From the NCBI RefSeq assembly GCF_009469695.1, contig NZ_SSSR01000022.1, forward strand, positions 1 to 50,998: a stretch of DNA of 50,998 nt. Direction: 5' to 3'. The notes beneath the pieces are model-generated. The model made no database searches. It was not told the origin of the DNA and was given only the letters and a program-made list of their open reading frames with translations. Position 1 is the first letter of the stretch. Each line of letters begins with the position of its first letter. Below are positions 9,381-18,905 of the stretch, one piece after another. Origin of the DNA: Propionivibrio limicola (GTDB lineage Bacteria; Pseudomonadota; Gammaproteobacteria; Burkholderiales; Rhodocyclaceae). A program made the translations under genes and the position numbers.

Positions 9381-9614
9381 ATGTGTCTGGCCATTCCGGC
9401 GCGCGTCGAGCAGTTGGTTGGCGACGACGTTGCCATCGTCGATTTCGGCGGCGTGCGCAAGGAGATTTCGCTGTCGCTCGTTGATAACGTCAATGTCGGC
9501 GACTACGTCATCGTGCATGTCGGGTTTGCCTTGCAGAAGCTTGACGTCGAGGAGGCGGAGCGGACGCTGGCGTTATTCGCCGAGATGAACGCAAGCCAAG
9601 CCTCGTCCGTATGA
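9381..9614 (+). CDS. hypC: hydrogenase assembly chaperone HypC
   Basis: A 77-aa HypC/HybG-family chaperone with the invariant N terminus MCLAIP (Cys2 binds the Fe(CN)2CO unit and the large-subunit precursor) and the beta-barrel core [16 protein letters not shown]. It works with HypD. The stop overlaps the hypD start by 4 bp. Confidence 0.96.
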   Translation: MCLAIPARVEQLVGDDVAIVDFGGVRKEISLSLVDNVNVGDYVIVHVGFALQKLDVEEAERTLALFAEMNASQASSV

Positions 9615-10720
9615 AATACATCGACGAATTTCGCGACGGCGCACTGGCGCGTCAGCTGGCGGCGGCGATTGCTGCCGAAGTGATGGGCGGGCGGCCGTAC
9701 CGTTTCATGGAATTTTGCGGCGGCCACACGCACACCATTTCGCGCTACGGCCTTACCGATCTGCTGCCCGACGCAATCCGCATGATCCACGGACCGGGTT
9801 GCCCAGTGTGCGTGTTGCCTATCGGGCGTATCGATCAGGCCATCCGGCTGGCGCTGGAGCAGCGCGTAATTCTGTGCAGTTATGGCGACTGTCTGCGCGT
9901 GCCGGCGTCGGGCGGTTTGTCGCTGCTCAAGGCTAAGGCGCAGGGGGCGGATGTGCGCATCGTCTATGCCGTGACCGATGCGCTGGAACTGGCTCGGCGC
10001 AATCCGGACCGGCAGGTCGTCTTTCTCGCCATCGGTTTCGAGACGACGACGCCGCCAACGGCAGTGGCCGTTCGGCAGGCGGAGGCCGAGGGGCTCGCGA
10101 ATTTCTCGCTGCTCTGCAACCATGTGCTGACGCCGCCGGCGATGCACGCGATTCTCGATCATCCCGCCGGGACGCGGCTTGACGGATTTGTCGGGCCGGC
10201 GCATGTGTCGACCGTGATCGGCAGCCGCCCGTATGAACCGTTCGCGCGTGAATACGGCAAGCCGGTGGTCATCGCCGGCTTCGAGCCGCTCGACGTGCTG
10301 CAGGCCATCCTGATGCTCGTGCGCCAGACCAATTCGGGCCGCGCCGAGGTGGAAAACGAATTTGTGCGGGCGGTGACGCCGGAGGGTAACCGCAAGGCAC
10401 AGGCACTGATGGACGAGGTATTCGAGTTGCGCGACAGCTTCGAATGGCGAGGTCTTGGCACCTTGCCGCGTAGCGCCCTGAAACTCCGTCCGCGTTTTGC
10501 CGCACTCGACGCCGAGGCGCGTTTTGGCGTCGAGTATGTCGCGGTGCCTGACAACAAAGCGTGCGAATGCGGCGCCATCCTGCGCGGCGAGAAACGGCCG
10601 GCGGAATGCCGGATTTTCGGCTCGGCCTGCACGCCGGATCACCCGGTCGGCGCGTGCATGGTGTCCGCCGAGGGGGCTTGCGCCGCGCATTACACGTATG
10701 GGCGGTTCAGATCTGTTTGA
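9611..10720 (+). CDS. hypD: hydrogenase formation protein HypD
   Basis: A 369-aa iron-sulfur scaffold on which the Fe(CN)2CO group is assembled. Typical motifs are [24 protein letters not shown] and, near the C terminus, the Cys residues of the [4Fe-4S] cluster ([17 protein letters not shown]). Length is standard. A 121-bp gap with a long hairpin repeat separates it from hypE. Confidence 0.96.
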   Translation: MKYIDEFRDGALARQLAAAIAAEVMGGRPYRFMEFCGGHTHTISRYGLTDLLPDAIRMIHGPGCPVCVLPIGRIDQAIRLALEQRVILCSYGDCLRVPASGGLSLLKAKAQGADVRIVYAVTDALELARRNPDRQVVFLAIGFETTTPPTAVAVRQAEAEGLANFSLLCNHVLTPPAMHAILDHPAGTRLDGFVGPAHVSTVIGSRPYEPFAREYGKPVVIAGFEPLDVLQAILMLVRQTNSGRAEVENEFVRAVTPEGNRKAQALMDEVFELRDSFEWRGLGTLPRSALKLRPRFAALDAEARFGVEYVAVPDNKACECGAILRGEKRPAECRIFGSACTPDHPVGACMVSAEGACAAHYTYGRFRSV

Positions 10721-10729
10721 GGTGAACCG

Positions 10730-10820
10730 CTTTCAACGCAGAGATCGCAGAGGTGCAGAGAACGCAGAGATTTCAAAACTCTGCGCTCTCTGTATCTCGG
10801 CCTCCCCTGCGTTGAAAGAG
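10730..10820. repeat. long imperfect hairpin built of GCAGAG-like units
   Basis: Left arm about 10730-10769 and right arm about 10779-10820 form an imperfect stem of roughly 40 bp around ATTTCAAAA. Each arm is made of short repeated units (CGCAGAG, GCAGAG; CTCTGCG on the other side), with TTTCAACGCAG outside mirrored by CTGCGTTGAAAG. It sits between hypD and hypE. It could limit read-through or protect mRNA ends; it resembles intergenic palindromes spread through some proteobacterial genomes. Confidence 0.75.
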
Positions 10821-10841
10821 TTTTAATCGTTGGAGAAGTGA

Positions 10842-11864
10842 ATGAAGCTGGATCTACGCCACGGACGCGTTGAAATGAACCACGGTAGCGGCGGTCGCGC
10901 CATGGCCGAGCTGATCGAGCAGCTTTTTGCGAAGGCGCTGTCCAATGATTATCTGGCGCAGGGCGACGATGGTGCGGTGCTGCCGGCGATGTCTGGCCGG
11001 CTGGTGATGTCGACCGACAGTCACGTTGTTTCGCCGCTGTTCTTTCCCGGTGGTGATATCGGCAGCTTGGCCGTGCACGGCACGGTCAATGACGTGGCGG
11101 TGATGGGCGCGAAGCCTTTGTATCTCGCGGCCTCGTTCATCCTGGAAGAAGGCTTTCCGCTCGCCGATTTGCAGCGCATCGTCGAATCGATGGCGCGTGC
11201 GGCGGCCGCGGCGGACGTACTGGTGGTGACCGGCGACACCAAGGTCGTGGAAAAGGGAAAGGGCGATGGCGTGTTTATCACGACGACGAGCGTCGGCGTG
11301 GCGCGCGATGGCGTCGAGCTGTCCGGAAACCGTGCCCGGCCGGGCGACAAAATCCTGCTCTCGGGTACGATCGGCGATCACGGCATGGCGATCCTCTCGC
11401 AACGCGAGGGGCTCAGCTTCAAAGCGCCCATCGTTTCCGATTCGGCGCCACTCAACGGCCTGATCGAATGCATGCTCGACAGCGGCGCCCAACTGCGGGC
11501 GTTGCGCGATCCGACGCGCGGCGGGCTGGCGACGACGCTCAACGAGTTGGCCACGCAATCAGGCGTGGGCATGCGGCTGGACGAAGCGGCCATTCCAGTC
11601 AAACCGGTCGTGGCGGCAGCGTGCGAATTTCTCGGCCTTGATCCCGCTTATCTTGCCAACGAAGGCAAGCTGATCGCCATTTGCGCTCCGGCGGATGCCG
11701 AGCCGTTGCTGAACGCGATGCGGCGTCATCCATTCGGGCGGGAAGCGGCGATCGTCGGCGAGGTCGTTGAGGATCGCCACCGTTTCGTCCAGATGACGAC
11801 GCCTATGGGGGGGCGCCGCATCCTCGACTGGCTGAGCGGTGAGCCGCTCCCGCGCATTTGCTGA
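10842..11864 (+). CDS. hypE: hydrogenase expression/formation protein HypE
   Basis: A 340-aa PurM/ThiL-fold enzyme that dehydrates the C-terminal thiocarboxamide to thiocyanate, the source of the CN ligands. The C terminus is PRIC, with the required terminal Cys; the N-terminal MNHGSGGRAM and GDDGAVLP and the middle DPTRGGLATTLNE are typical. An apparent GGAGAAG ribosome-binding site precedes the ATG. Last maturation gene of the operon, separated from hypD by the hairpin. Confidence 0.96.
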   Translation: MKLDLRHGRVEMNHGSGGRAMAELIEQLFAKALSNDYLAQGDDGAVLPAMSGRLVMSTDSHVVSPLFFPGGDIGSLAVHGTVNDVAVMGAKPLYLAASFILEEGFPLADLQRIVESMARAAAAADVLVVTGDTKVVEKGKGDGVFITTTSVGVARDGVELSGNRARPGDKILLSGTIGDHGMAILSQREGLSFKAPIVSDSAPLNGLIECMLDSGAQLRALRDPTRGGLATTLNELATQSGVGMRLDEAAIPVKPVVAAACEFLGLDPAYLANEGKLIAICAPADAEPLLNAMRRHPFGREAAIVGEVVEDRHRFVQMTTPMGGRRILDWLSGEPLPRIC

Positions 11865-11870
11865 AAACCG

Positions 11871-11906
11871 GCAGGAATTGCAGGAATTGCAAGAGTCGCA
11901 GGAATT
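11871..11906. repeat. four tandem 9-bp units, GCAGGAATT type
   Basis: Units at 11871, 11880, 11889 and 11898; three read GCAGGAATT and the third is GCAAGAGTC. They start 7 bp after the hypE stop. No hairpin partner is obvious on the other side, so this is a minisatellite-like stretch rather than a terminator. Confidence 0.8.
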
Positions 11907-11992
11907 GTGGGGTGGGCGTGTCTATCATGGAAACGTTCGGAGGATCTGTGCGTGTTTCCGCCGGGTCTTCGCTTTTTCGAAAGGAGTTCGCC

Positions 11993-12433
11993 ATGCGTAA
12001 AGAACGTAAAGGACGTAAAGGAATCGGCAAAAAAATCGCCAACCCTCTCGCCGTTGCGGCCCTCGGTCTATTTTGCGGCGCGTTATTCGCCGCCGAGCCC
12101 GGGGTGATGAAGCAGGAGTTCAATGGCACGCCCTTCATTTCGGGCGGCGTCGGTGAGGAGGAGCTGGAACAGATCAATGCGGCAAAAGGCGAGTACAACG
12201 TCCGCTTGCTGCTGGCCGAAAAGTCCGGCGCCTATGTGACCGGGGTTCAGCTTGCCATCTTCGATGGCAAGGGAAAGAAAGTCCTTGATGCGTGGGATGC
12301 GGGTCCGTACCTGCTGACGCGCCTTCCGACCGGTACGTATCAGGTGAGTGCCGCGTATGACGGGCAGACTCAGCAAAAGCGTCTGGACGTCCGCGCTGGA
12401 ATGCCGCAAGCATCAATGGTGTTCCATTGGTAG
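11993..12433 (+). CDS. small secreted protein, carboxypeptidase regulatory-like fold
   Basis: A 146-aa protein with a strongly basic N region (RKERKGRKGIGKK), a hydrophobic stretch and a likely signal-peptidase site after ALFAA. The mature part (NVRLLLAEKSGAYVTGVQLAIFDGKGKKVLD, then LPTGTYQVSAAYDGQTQQKRLDV) has the pattern of a carboxypeptidase-regulatory or Ig-like beta-sandwich. The start at 11993 is chosen because AAGGAG lies 6-11 bp upstream; an upstream in-frame ATG at 11858 would begin inside hypE. It is probably periplasmic; the role is unknown and it is not clearly tied to the hydrogenase. Confidence 0.75.
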   Translation: MRKERKGRKGIGKKIANPLAVAALGLFCGALFAAEPGVMKQEFNGTPFISGGVGEEELEQINAAKGEYNVRLLLAEKSGAYVTGVQLAIFDGKGKKVLDAWDAGPYLLTRLPTGTYQVSAAYDGQTQQKRLDVRAGMPQASMVFHW

Positions 12434-12657
12434 CTCTGTGGCAGCGCTATCGCTTCTGGTACGGAGGTTCGTTGCATCCGCATGGTGTTTTATGTCTTTG
12501 TTTTTTATGTCATTGCGTTTTTTTATCGGGCAGTTGCCGGCTTGTGCAGAATCAGTAAAATCGCGCTTTCCGAGAATCGGTGCCGTTGTGATCCGACGTG
12601 CTGCTGCACGGTTCTTGCTAATGTTTTGTCTATTGGTTACAAGCCAGGATAGGTGCC

Positions 12658-13632
12658 ATGAGCAATGTGATCTCCTTTAGCCACAAGCCGCTGCCCGACG
12701 AAGTTCCCGAGGAGGGGACACGCCGTTTGTTCAATGGGCTGGAACGGGTTTTTTACGACGGCTACTGGGTCAAGACCTATCCGGTGCCGGCCAATTCGCT
12801 GGACGCCAAGCGGCGCCTGATCGAGGCACTGACCCGGCGCCTGTTCAATCACACCGAACACGGGCTGAACGTGCCGGGCTTCCGGCTGGCCGAAGCGCGC
12901 AAGAGCTATGAAGCTGAAACCGACCCGGCGCGTCGACGGGTCAAGGCAGCGATGCTGGCTGGTGCGATGTTCAACCGGGCGACCGATATCTTCCGCAAAC
13001 TCGTCGAACTGCAGGCCGAGGGCGTCGAAATTCCAGCCGACGATGGCCTGATGCAGGAGTGCGGAAAGTGCCTGATGGATGCCATGGAGCTCGGGCGCTT
13101 CGTTCTGCATCGCAGTGGCGAAGAGGGCATCGACGAACTGTGGGGCGAGCCGTTCCGTGCCTTTTCGGTGCCCGTCGAAGATTTTTATGAGAGCCGCTAT
13201 ATCAAGATGGGTCAGAGCATGCGGGATATCGACCGGATTGCCGATGCGATGGTGACGAATTTCTCGGCCATCCCGGCGTTTTCCAGCATCGAACCGCTGG
13301 TCCGCAAGTTTGCCGAGGCGGCGAGGGTCAAAACAGAAACCTTGCGCACTGACCCGGATATTTTCGATGTGTGGGCTGATCTCGTCAGCGCAGCCGAGCG
13401 CCTGGCCAATTTCGCGCCGCACCCGCAGCCTCACGCGCTGGATGATGCCGACTTCGTTCAGCACAACATTTCAGACGGCTTGCAGCTCATTCGCTGCGGA
13501 CGTGACCTGATTTTCTATATCACCCGCGCGCGAACCCCCATGCCGAAGAGCACGCGCGAATACATCGATCGTTGCACCATCTATCTGGAAACCGGTCTGG
13601 CGCCGGTCATGCCGGCTCCGTTGCCGGCTTGA
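12658..13632 (+). CDS. conserved hypothetical protein
   Basis: A 324-aa protein with no signal peptide or membrane segment, likely cytoplasmic and mainly helical. I do not recognise a catalytic motif. It begins MSNVISFSHKPLPDEVPEEG and contains Arg/Glu-rich helices (LDAKRRLIEALTRRLFNHTEHG). The codon usage and GC look native and the ATG is unambiguous. It stands alone, 224 bp after the small secreted protein and 375 bp before an AraC gene. Confidence 0.75.
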   Translation: MSNVISFSHKPLPDEVPEEGTRRLFNGLERVFYDGYWVKTYPVPANSLDAKRRLIEALTRRLFNHTEHGLNVPGFRLAEARKSYEAETDPARRRVKAAMLAGAMFNRATDIFRKLVELQAEGVEIPADDGLMQECGKCLMDAMELGRFVLHRSGEEGIDELWGEPFRAFSVPVEDFYESRYIKMGQSMRDIDRIADAMVTNFSAIPAFSSIEPLVRKFAEAARVKTETLRTDPDIFDVWADLVSAAERLANFAPHPQPHALDDADFVQHNISDGLQLIRCGRDLIFYITRARTPMPKSTREYIDRCTIYLETGLAPVMPAPLPA

Positions 13633-14007
13633 CCAGCCCGCGGCTGGCGGTGATTGCCGTTTCAGGATTGGCGTCGTCGCCCCCGCTGTCGCCATTTCCT
13701 TCCTGGATGCATAGAAAGCAGAAAAACGAAAATCCAGGAGCAGTATTTTGAAATACGCATCGACGGGGTCTTCGTACTCTTCGATGAAATGCATCCCAAA
13801 CGATACCGTTTGCAATAGACAAAAATAACTATCGCGGGATGAAAACAGGGGGCTCGGCGATTTTCGAGCCAGGATGGGTCAGGGAAAGCTCCGTCTGCGC
13901 GATCGGGATTCTTGCCCGCAGGATTGGGCTTTTTGCGTTAATAGGCGTAAATTGTCCAGCCGCTTGTGGCATTTGTTTCCGGGCGCGGTTGTCGAGACAG
14001 GTGATTT
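13633..14007. other. intergenic region upstream of first AraC gene
   Basis: No supported gene. It contains a small palindrome, GGCTCG at 13851-13856 and CGAGCC at 13865-13870, that could be an operator for the downstream AraC-type gene. No strong sigma-70 promoter is evident. Confidence 0.4.
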
Positions 14008-14898
14008 ATGGCTAAGCAAAGAGAATTGGTTGGGGCGCACAGTTCTCACATTCTTGGGGGCGACGGCACTCCGGTTCTGATTCGACACCAACAATGGAAA
14101 GGTCTTGTCCTAGAGCGCAAGGAAATACCGATCCGAGCCGAGTGCGGGCCGCAGTTTTCCGGTATGCCGGTCGTGATCGCATCGCAGTATTCCCCCGGTC
14201 GCCGTTGGTACCGCTGTAGCGGTCAGACGCAGGAAGTCCCGATGGTTGCGCCAGGCATCGATACCTTGGGCGCCACCTATGAACGGGACTATGGCCGGTG
14301 GGAGTGTGATCCCGGCGGGGAAACCATTTGTTTGCGTTTGCCGCCGGACATCATCCAGCGCTATCTGCAAGAAGATGCATACCATTTCGACCTGGAAACG
14401 AAATACTCCTATCGGGATGATGTGCTGGTGAAGGCCATTTACGCGCTGGCCGATGAAATGCAGCGGGATTTTCCGAACGGCATGCTTTATGCGGAAGGAA
14501 TGTCATTGATGGTCGTCGGCTGGTTGGCGCGGCATCATGCCCGCAAACCCGCGCAACCGGCCTTGCAAGCGCGGGTTTTGTCGGCCGTTCAGCAGGCGAA
14601 GGTGCGCGAACTGGTCGATACCCATCTCGATTCGGAATTGAGCGTTGAGCGGATGGCCGCCGAAGTGGGCATCAGCCCCTTTCATTTTTCCCGGTTGTTC
14701 CGGGCGACGTTCGGTGTGCCGCCTCACCGCTACGTGCTGCAGATGCGGATTGCGCGCGCGGCGCACTTGCTGCGTTCGCAGCGGCAGAGAACCGTGGCCG
14801 ATATCGCGCTGGAGGTCGGCTTTGCCAGTCAGGCGCATCTGACGCATGCCTTCAAATGCCACATGGGACAAACGCCGGCGCGCTGGAGAACAGCTTGA
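14008..14898 (+). CDS. AraC-family transcriptional regulator
   Basis: A 296-aa regulator. The C-terminal about 100 residues form the double helix-turn-helix: LSVERMAAEVGISPFHFSRL is the first, VADIALEVGFASQAHLTHAF the second, ending GQTPARW. The N-terminal about 190 residues are an effector or oligomerisation domain without a recognised family name, with YERDYGRWECDPGG in the middle. That segment matches YQREWGRWDVTPGR in the AraC protein at 34989-35885, so the two are paralogs at the two edges of the hydrolase island. The MHS transporter gene follows after 73 bp and is a natural target. Confidence 0.88.
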   Translation: MAKQRELVGAHSSHILGGDGTPVLIRHQQWKGLVLERKEIPIRAECGPQFSGMPVVIASQYSPGRRWYRCSGQTQEVPMVAPGIDTLGATYERDYGRWECDPGGETICLRLPPDIIQRYLQEDAYHFDLETKYSYRDDVLVKAIYALADEMQRDFPNGMLYAEGMSLMVVGWLARHHARKPAQPALQARVLSAVQQAKVRELVDTHLDSELSVERMAAEVGISPFHFSRLFRATFGVPPHRYVLQMRIARAAHLLRSQRQRTVADIALEVGFASQAHLTHAFKCHMGQTPARWRTA

Positions 14899-14971
14899 GG
14901 CGTAGGCTGAACTGACTTTAGGCATCTCCGGATTTGTTTTTCAATCCGTACATATTCCTCAGAAAAGACCG

Positions 14972-16282
14972 ATGCCAATTATTCATCCGCAGGATTTTTA
15001 TCGCGCGCAAGCCCGCAAGGCGGCGTGGGCAAGCTGGATCGGGAGCGCGCTCGAGTATTACGATTTTTTCCTCTACGCGACAGCGGCGGCTTTGGTGCTG
15101 GGGCCGTTGTATTTTCCGGCGTCTGAGCCGGGGCTGACCGCACTGGTGACGCTCGCCTCGGTCGGTGTCGGCTATATCAGCCGGCCGGTCGGGGCATTGC
15201 TGCTCGGCCCTCTCGGTGATCTGTTGGGACGTCGGCTCGTATTGAGCATCACCTTGCTGTTGATGGGGAGCGCGACATTTCTGATCGGCATTCTCCCCAC
15301 GTATCAGGAAATAGGTATTGCGGCTCCCATCGCTCTGGTGGTGCTGCGTTTGCTCCAAGGCTTTGCCGCTTCCGGCGAACATGCGGGCGCGAGTACGCTT
15401 GTGCTGGAACTTATCGGTACGAACAAGCGGGGTCTATACACGAGCTTTGCGCTCAGCGGTACTTTGGCCGGCCTCATTGCCGCGTCGATGGCGTTTTTGC
15501 TGGTTTCAACCTTGTTGACGGAAGAAGACCTGCTGGCGTGGGGATGGCGAATTCCGTTTCAGCTTAGCGCGATTGTGGTCGCCGCTGGGGTTTGGGTGCG
15601 ATTCCGGTTGCCGGAAAGCCCAGCGTTTTTGTCCGAGAAGCGTACTGACAGTGATCGATCAGGGCCGTTGAAGTATTTGTGGCGCTACTGCAAGACCGAG
15701 ATATTGCGTGTGGTTTTGGCGGCTCAAGTGTCTGTGGTCAGTAGCATTGTCGGCGTTTTTTCGCTGTCATGGGCCGTCAATCATTTGCACATTTCCCGGC
15801 CGACAATGCTTGGAATCACGTTGTCGAGCGCCTCGGTTGGCGTATTTGCGGTGCCTGCGCTGGCCTATTTGTCCGACCGTATCGGCCGTAAACCGGTTTT
15901 CATTTTTGGCGCAATGGGCTCCGGAATCCTGATCTGGCCCTATTTATGGGCGCTCGGTCAAATGAATATCCCGCTTGCGTTTCTCTTCGGCATCCTGCTG
16001 GCGGGCGTTGCCTATAGCGCGGCGAATGGTGTCTGGCCGTCTTTGTATAGCGAAATGTTCAGCACCAAAGTCCGCTTGTCAGGCATGGCCATCAGTACGC
16101 AAATCGGGTTTACGCTGGCGGCTCAGGCGCCGGCCGTGGCGGCCGTCCTGACGCGATACGATCCTTCCGATTGGATGCCTGTGGCGTTGCTCGTTACCGT
16201 CTCGTGCGCAATTTCCATTGCCGCCGTGTGTACTGCCACCGAAACGAGCCGGATAGAATTGTCGGAACTTGGCCGGAAATAG
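14972..16282 (+). CDS. MFS transporter, metabolite:H+ symporter (MHS) type
   Basis: A 436-aa inner-membrane permease with about 12 hydrophobic helices. The N-terminal ARKAAWASWIGSALEYYDFF and the loop GDLLGRRLVL (MFS motif A) followed by FAASGEHAGAS are hallmarks of the MHS subfamily, whose known members carry dicarboxylates, aromatic acids, betaines or shikimate. The substrate cannot be read from sequence. Its position next to an AraC gene and upstream of secreted hydrolases suggests uptake of a small acid released outside the cell; this is inference. Confidence 0.88.
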   Translation: MPIIHPQDFYRAQARKAAWASWIGSALEYYDFFLYATAAALVLGPLYFPASEPGLTALVTLASVGVGYISRPVGALLLGPLGDLLGRRLVLSITLLLMGSATFLIGILPTYQEIGIAAPIALVVLRLLQGFAASGEHAGASTLVLELIGTNKRGLYTSFALSGTLAGLIAASMAFLLVSTLLTEEDLLAWGWRIPFQLSAIVVAAGVWVRFRLPESPAFLSEKRTDSDRSGPLKYLWRYCKTEILRVVLAAQVSVVSSIVGVFSLSWAVNHLHISRPTMLGITLSSASVGVFAVPALAYLSDRIGRKPVFIFGAMGSGILIWPYLWALGQMNIPLAFLFGILLAGVAYSAANGVWPSLYSEMFSTKVRLSGMAISTQIGFTLAAQAPAVAAVLTRYDPSDWMPVALLVTVSCAISIAAVCTATETSRIELSELGRK

Positions 16283-16324
16283 CGTGTTTCTTCGCGCCGA
16301 ACATGAACGAAAGCTGATTGGTTA

Positions 16325-17980
16325 ATGACCATAGACAATTCTAACGACCCGTATTTGCGAAGCATGAACCTTCTTGCCGGCGGGGTGCTTCTCTTGCTGC
16401 TTCTTGTGCTTGCTGGATTTCTCCGATATTCGTGGGTGGCGGAAAAAGAGTCGGCGATACGAGAGCTTTCGACGCCCCTGAGATTTGCCGCCCAGTATTG
16501 TGAAGGCTATTTCAAGCGTATCGAAAAGCAGCATCGAATATTGGGGCTTGAGTTATTGCAGCAAAACGGACAAGTGGCTCCGGATAAGGCGATTGTCATT
16601 TTGAATAACTACAAGGGAATTAATCATGACCAGCGGTGGTTTTCTTTAGTATCAGCAAGCGGTGAAGTTATTGCCGAGACAGATACGCAACTTAACAAGC
16701 AGAGACCCTATTTTTTGTCCGAAATACCGGTCAAGCAGCTACCGGATAAGCCAGCTCCTGATTTGCGACTGGAACTTGAAACCGTGGCTGATGCTGTTCC
16801 AGAAGAAAGTCTGGTACTCCCTTTCCGTTATGCGATTCGCGACAGTGGAGGCGAACTCAAGTATGTGGTTCGCTCACGACTGAGGCTCAGCATGATTCAG
16901 GATTTCTGGAAGACAGCTCTGATTCCGCAGGAATCGGTGATTGGTTTCATGCATCACCAGGGACATTTGATCAATAGCTACTCAGCGAATCCGGGAGGGC
17001 TCACCGGGAGAATGTTCAGCAATAGTGCGGAAGCGTTGGCAAGCTACCTTCAGGCCTCAGGGTTTCCGACCAGCGGCTCTGTCGAGATACCTCGTGACGG
17101 AATGGATTGGAATCTTTTGGTCATGTATCAGAAATTGACCTACTATCCCCTCACCGTGTTCGTTAGTGTCCCCATGTCTTATGTCGGCGTTGGCTGGTGG
17201 GGCAGGGTGAAAATTCCCCTGATTCTGGCTTGTGCCCTGTTTGCGGTAGGTTTTGCCGCTTACCGGTTAATGCTCTCCAAACATGTAGCCGAGCGTCGTT
17301 TTTTTCGCAGGCAGACGCAGCTTAAAGACGTTGCTCAAGGCATCCTGACAGCGCAAGAAGAGGAGCGCGCGCGCCTCTCGCACGAGCTTCACGATGAAGT
17401 GGGTCAATCGTTGACGGCGCTGAAGATTACCCTCAACCGTGCCCAACAAAACCTGGCCAACCATGAAAAGGCATCCGCCCTGCTTGGAAGCGGGCAAGAA
17501 ATGGTCGAAGAGATGGTGGGCGGGATACGGGAAATCGCCTACCGCCTGCGCCCCTCCGAGCTTGACCAGCTCGGGCTGGTGGCGGCGCTCCGTTCCCACA
17601 TTGACAAGACCATCCGGCCGCTCTTTCCGAATGTCGCCTTGTCGGAAAACGTCGGCCACCAGCGCTTCAATCACGACCTCGAACTCTGTTGCTTCCGGAT
17701 TGCCCAGGAAGCCCTGACCAATTGCCTGCGCCACGCCAAGGCGACGCAGATCGACGTTTCCCTGGATTACCAGGCCCCCCGGCTGACCCTCGCCATCAAA
17801 GACAACGGCGTCGGCTTTGACGCCGCATGCTACTCCTCGGCGCAAGCCGCCTCCGGCTCGCTCGGCCTTATCGGCATGCGCGAACGGGTGGCCGCCAACG
17901 GCGGGCAACTCTGGATCGTCGCCTTGCCCGAAGGCGGCACCCAAGTGACCGCCCACTTCCACCAGATTGGAGAACTTTAA
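16325..17980 (+). CDS. NarX/LuxR-type sensor histidine kinase, copy 1
   Basis: A 551-aa membrane kinase. TM1 is at about 17-38 and TM2 at about 297-317, enclosing a roughly 255-residue periplasmic sensor of unrecognised family. Then comes a HisKA_3 domain with ERARLSHELHDEVGQSL (phospho-acceptor H356) and a HATPase_c domain with N-box EALTNCLRHAKA and DNGVGFD. The stop overlaps the downstream regulator start (TAATG). From about residue 338 on it is almost identical to the kinase at 25805-27388, while the sensors are clearly diverged. Confidence 0.93.
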   Translation: MTIDNSNDPYLRSMNLLAGGVLLLLLLVLAGFLRYSWVAEKESAIRELSTPLRFAAQYCEGYFKRIEKQHRILGLELLQQNGQVAPDKAIVILNNYKGINHDQRWFSLVSASGEVIAETDTQLNKQRPYFLSEIPVKQLPDKPAPDLRLELETVADAVPEESLVLPFRYAIRDSGGELKYVVRSRLRLSMIQDFWKTALIPQESVIGFMHHQGHLINSYSANPGGLTGRMFSNSAEALASYLQASGFPTSGSVEIPRDGMDWNLLVMYQKLTYYPLTVFVSVPMSYVGVGWWGRVKIPLILACALFAVGFAAYRLMLSKHVAERRFFRRQTQLKDVAQGILTAQEEERARLSHELHDEVGQSLTALKITLNRAQQNLANHEKASALLGSGQEMVEEMVGGIREIAYRLRPSELDQLGLVAALRSHIDKTIRPLFPNVALSENVGHQRFNHDLELCCFRIAQEALTNCLRHAKATQIDVSLDYQAPRLTLAIKDNGVGFDAACYSSAQAASGSLGLIGMRERVAANGGQLWIVALPEGGTQVTAHFHQIGEL

Positions 17981-18621
17981 TGGCCACGCGCATCGTCGTC
18001 GTCGATGACCACCGGCTGGTAAGGGCCGGCATCGTCGCCCTGCTCGAAGACATTCCCGAAGTAGAAATCGTAGGCGAAGCGTCGGACGGCACACAAGCCT
18101 TGAAGACGATCGCCGAACTCGAACCTGACTTGCTGATCCTCGATCTGTCGATGCCTGAAATGTCCGGATTCGAAGTACTCGAGCGGATTCACGAAACCCA
18201 CCCGCGCGTGAAGGTCATCATCCTCTCCATGCACGACAGCGCCGAGCACGTCCATCGCGCCCTCAAACTGGGCGCTTCCGGATACCTGCTCAAGGACGTA
18301 CTGCCGGACGAACTGGTGCTGGCGATCGACGCGATCAAAAAAGGCCGCACCTGGCTCTCCTCCGCCATCTCCAAGACCGTCATCGACGGCTACCTGGGGC
18401 GGAACGGCGAGGAGGGCGCTTTGTCGCCGCTCACCGAACGACAGAACCAGGTCTTGAAAATGATCGCGGAAGGTCAAAGCACCAAACAGATCAGCGGCCA
18501 TCTGAACCTGAGCGTCAAGACGATCGAGACCTACCGGGCGCAGATCATGGAGAAGCTCGATATCCACGATATCGCCGGCCTCGTGCGTTATGCGATCCGC
18601 CAGGGGATCGTTCCGCTCTAA
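17338..18621 (+). repeat. direct repeat, kinase core plus regulator, copy A
   Basis: This is near-identical to 26746-28029, offset 9,408 bp, in the same orientation. Identity is almost complete from about 17600 to 18415; synonymous differences cluster at both edges (for example around 17370-17410 and 18418-18480), the pattern expected of a gene-conversion tract. Confidence 0.9.
17980..18621 (+). CDS. NarL/FixJ-family response regulator, copy 1
   Basis: A 213-aa cytoplasmic DNA-binding regulator. The receiver domain has acidic D9-D10 (VVVDDH), phospho-acceptor D55 (LILDLSMPEM) and a Lys in GYLLKDVLP. The LuxR-type helix-turn-helix is at about 150-205 (LTERQNQVLKMIAEGQSTKQISGHLNLSVKTIETYR). 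It is translationally coupled to its kinase. It differs from the copy at 27388-28029 by only two residues (I/V at 44 and N/S in the HTH domain). It is the best candidate to bind the 41-bp element that starts 15 bp after its stop codon and recurs three more times. Confidence 0.95.
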   Translation: MATRIVVVDDHRLVRAGIVALLEDIPEVEIVGEASDGTQALKTIAELEPDLLILDLSMPEMSGFEVLERIHETHPRVKVIILSMHDSAEHVHRALKLGASGYLLKDVLPDELVLAIDAIKKGRTWLSSAISKTVIDGYLGRNGEEGALSPLTERQNQVLKMIAEGQSTKQISGHLNLSVKTIETYRAQIMEKLDIHDIAGLVRYAIRQGIVPL

Positions 18622-18635
18622 AACCCCTATGGTGA

Positions 18636-18701
18636 TCGGGGATTTCGAAGTTGAATTCGGGGAACTCCCTGATGCCCGTTTTACCTTCTCACTACTACGA
18701 T
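18636..18701 (+). promoter_or_regulatory. repeated 41-bp element plus -10 box, copy 1
   Basis: The element is 18636-18676: outer dyad arms TCGGGGA and TCCCTGA, inner ATTTCGAAG and AATTCGG, ending GATGCC. Exactly 19 bp later comes TACGAT (18696-18701) as a -10-like box. No good TTGACA is present, which suggests an activator-dependent promoter. It lies 206 bp upstream of the first metallo-hydrolase gene. Confidence 0.8.
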
Positions 18702-18806
18702 GTTTTCCGCAGGGCGTGCGCAGTTGAGTCCTGCTTTCCTTTTCGATGATGGTTTTGTCGGGAAACGAAGTTTGTTTCCATGACTGAAGTTGATTTGTGA
18801 AGGGAG

Positions 18807-18905
18807 TTGGTGGCGGGGTGCGTGCGGCGTGCCGCAAGCGGCCGGCCAGACAGAGAGGTCCTCGATGGATTTCTCAACAACATCGATCAGCAGAGGGTGA
18901 AATGA
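18807..18905 (+). other. possible leader ORF upstream of metallo-hydrolase 1
   Basis: A 32-codon frame with TTG/GTG start after GGGAG, ending in a TGA that overlaps the ATG of the next gene. Its end REVLDGFLNNID resembles REGLAGLLNNID in the equivalent leader at 21692-21775. The leader also has a small stem (GGAAAC 18761-18766, GTTTCC 18774-18779). Coding status is uncertain. Confidence 0.3.

Noticed and set aside
10730-10820. CRISPR-like repeats
   Set aside because: The repeated units are 6-9 bp, arranged as an inverted repeat without spacers, and no cas genes are present.
13852-13893. TCGGCGATTTTCGAG upstream of the first AraC gene, partly like the repeated element
   Set aside because: Only the left part matches; the TCCC-GATGCC half and the 19-bp/-10 spacing are missing.
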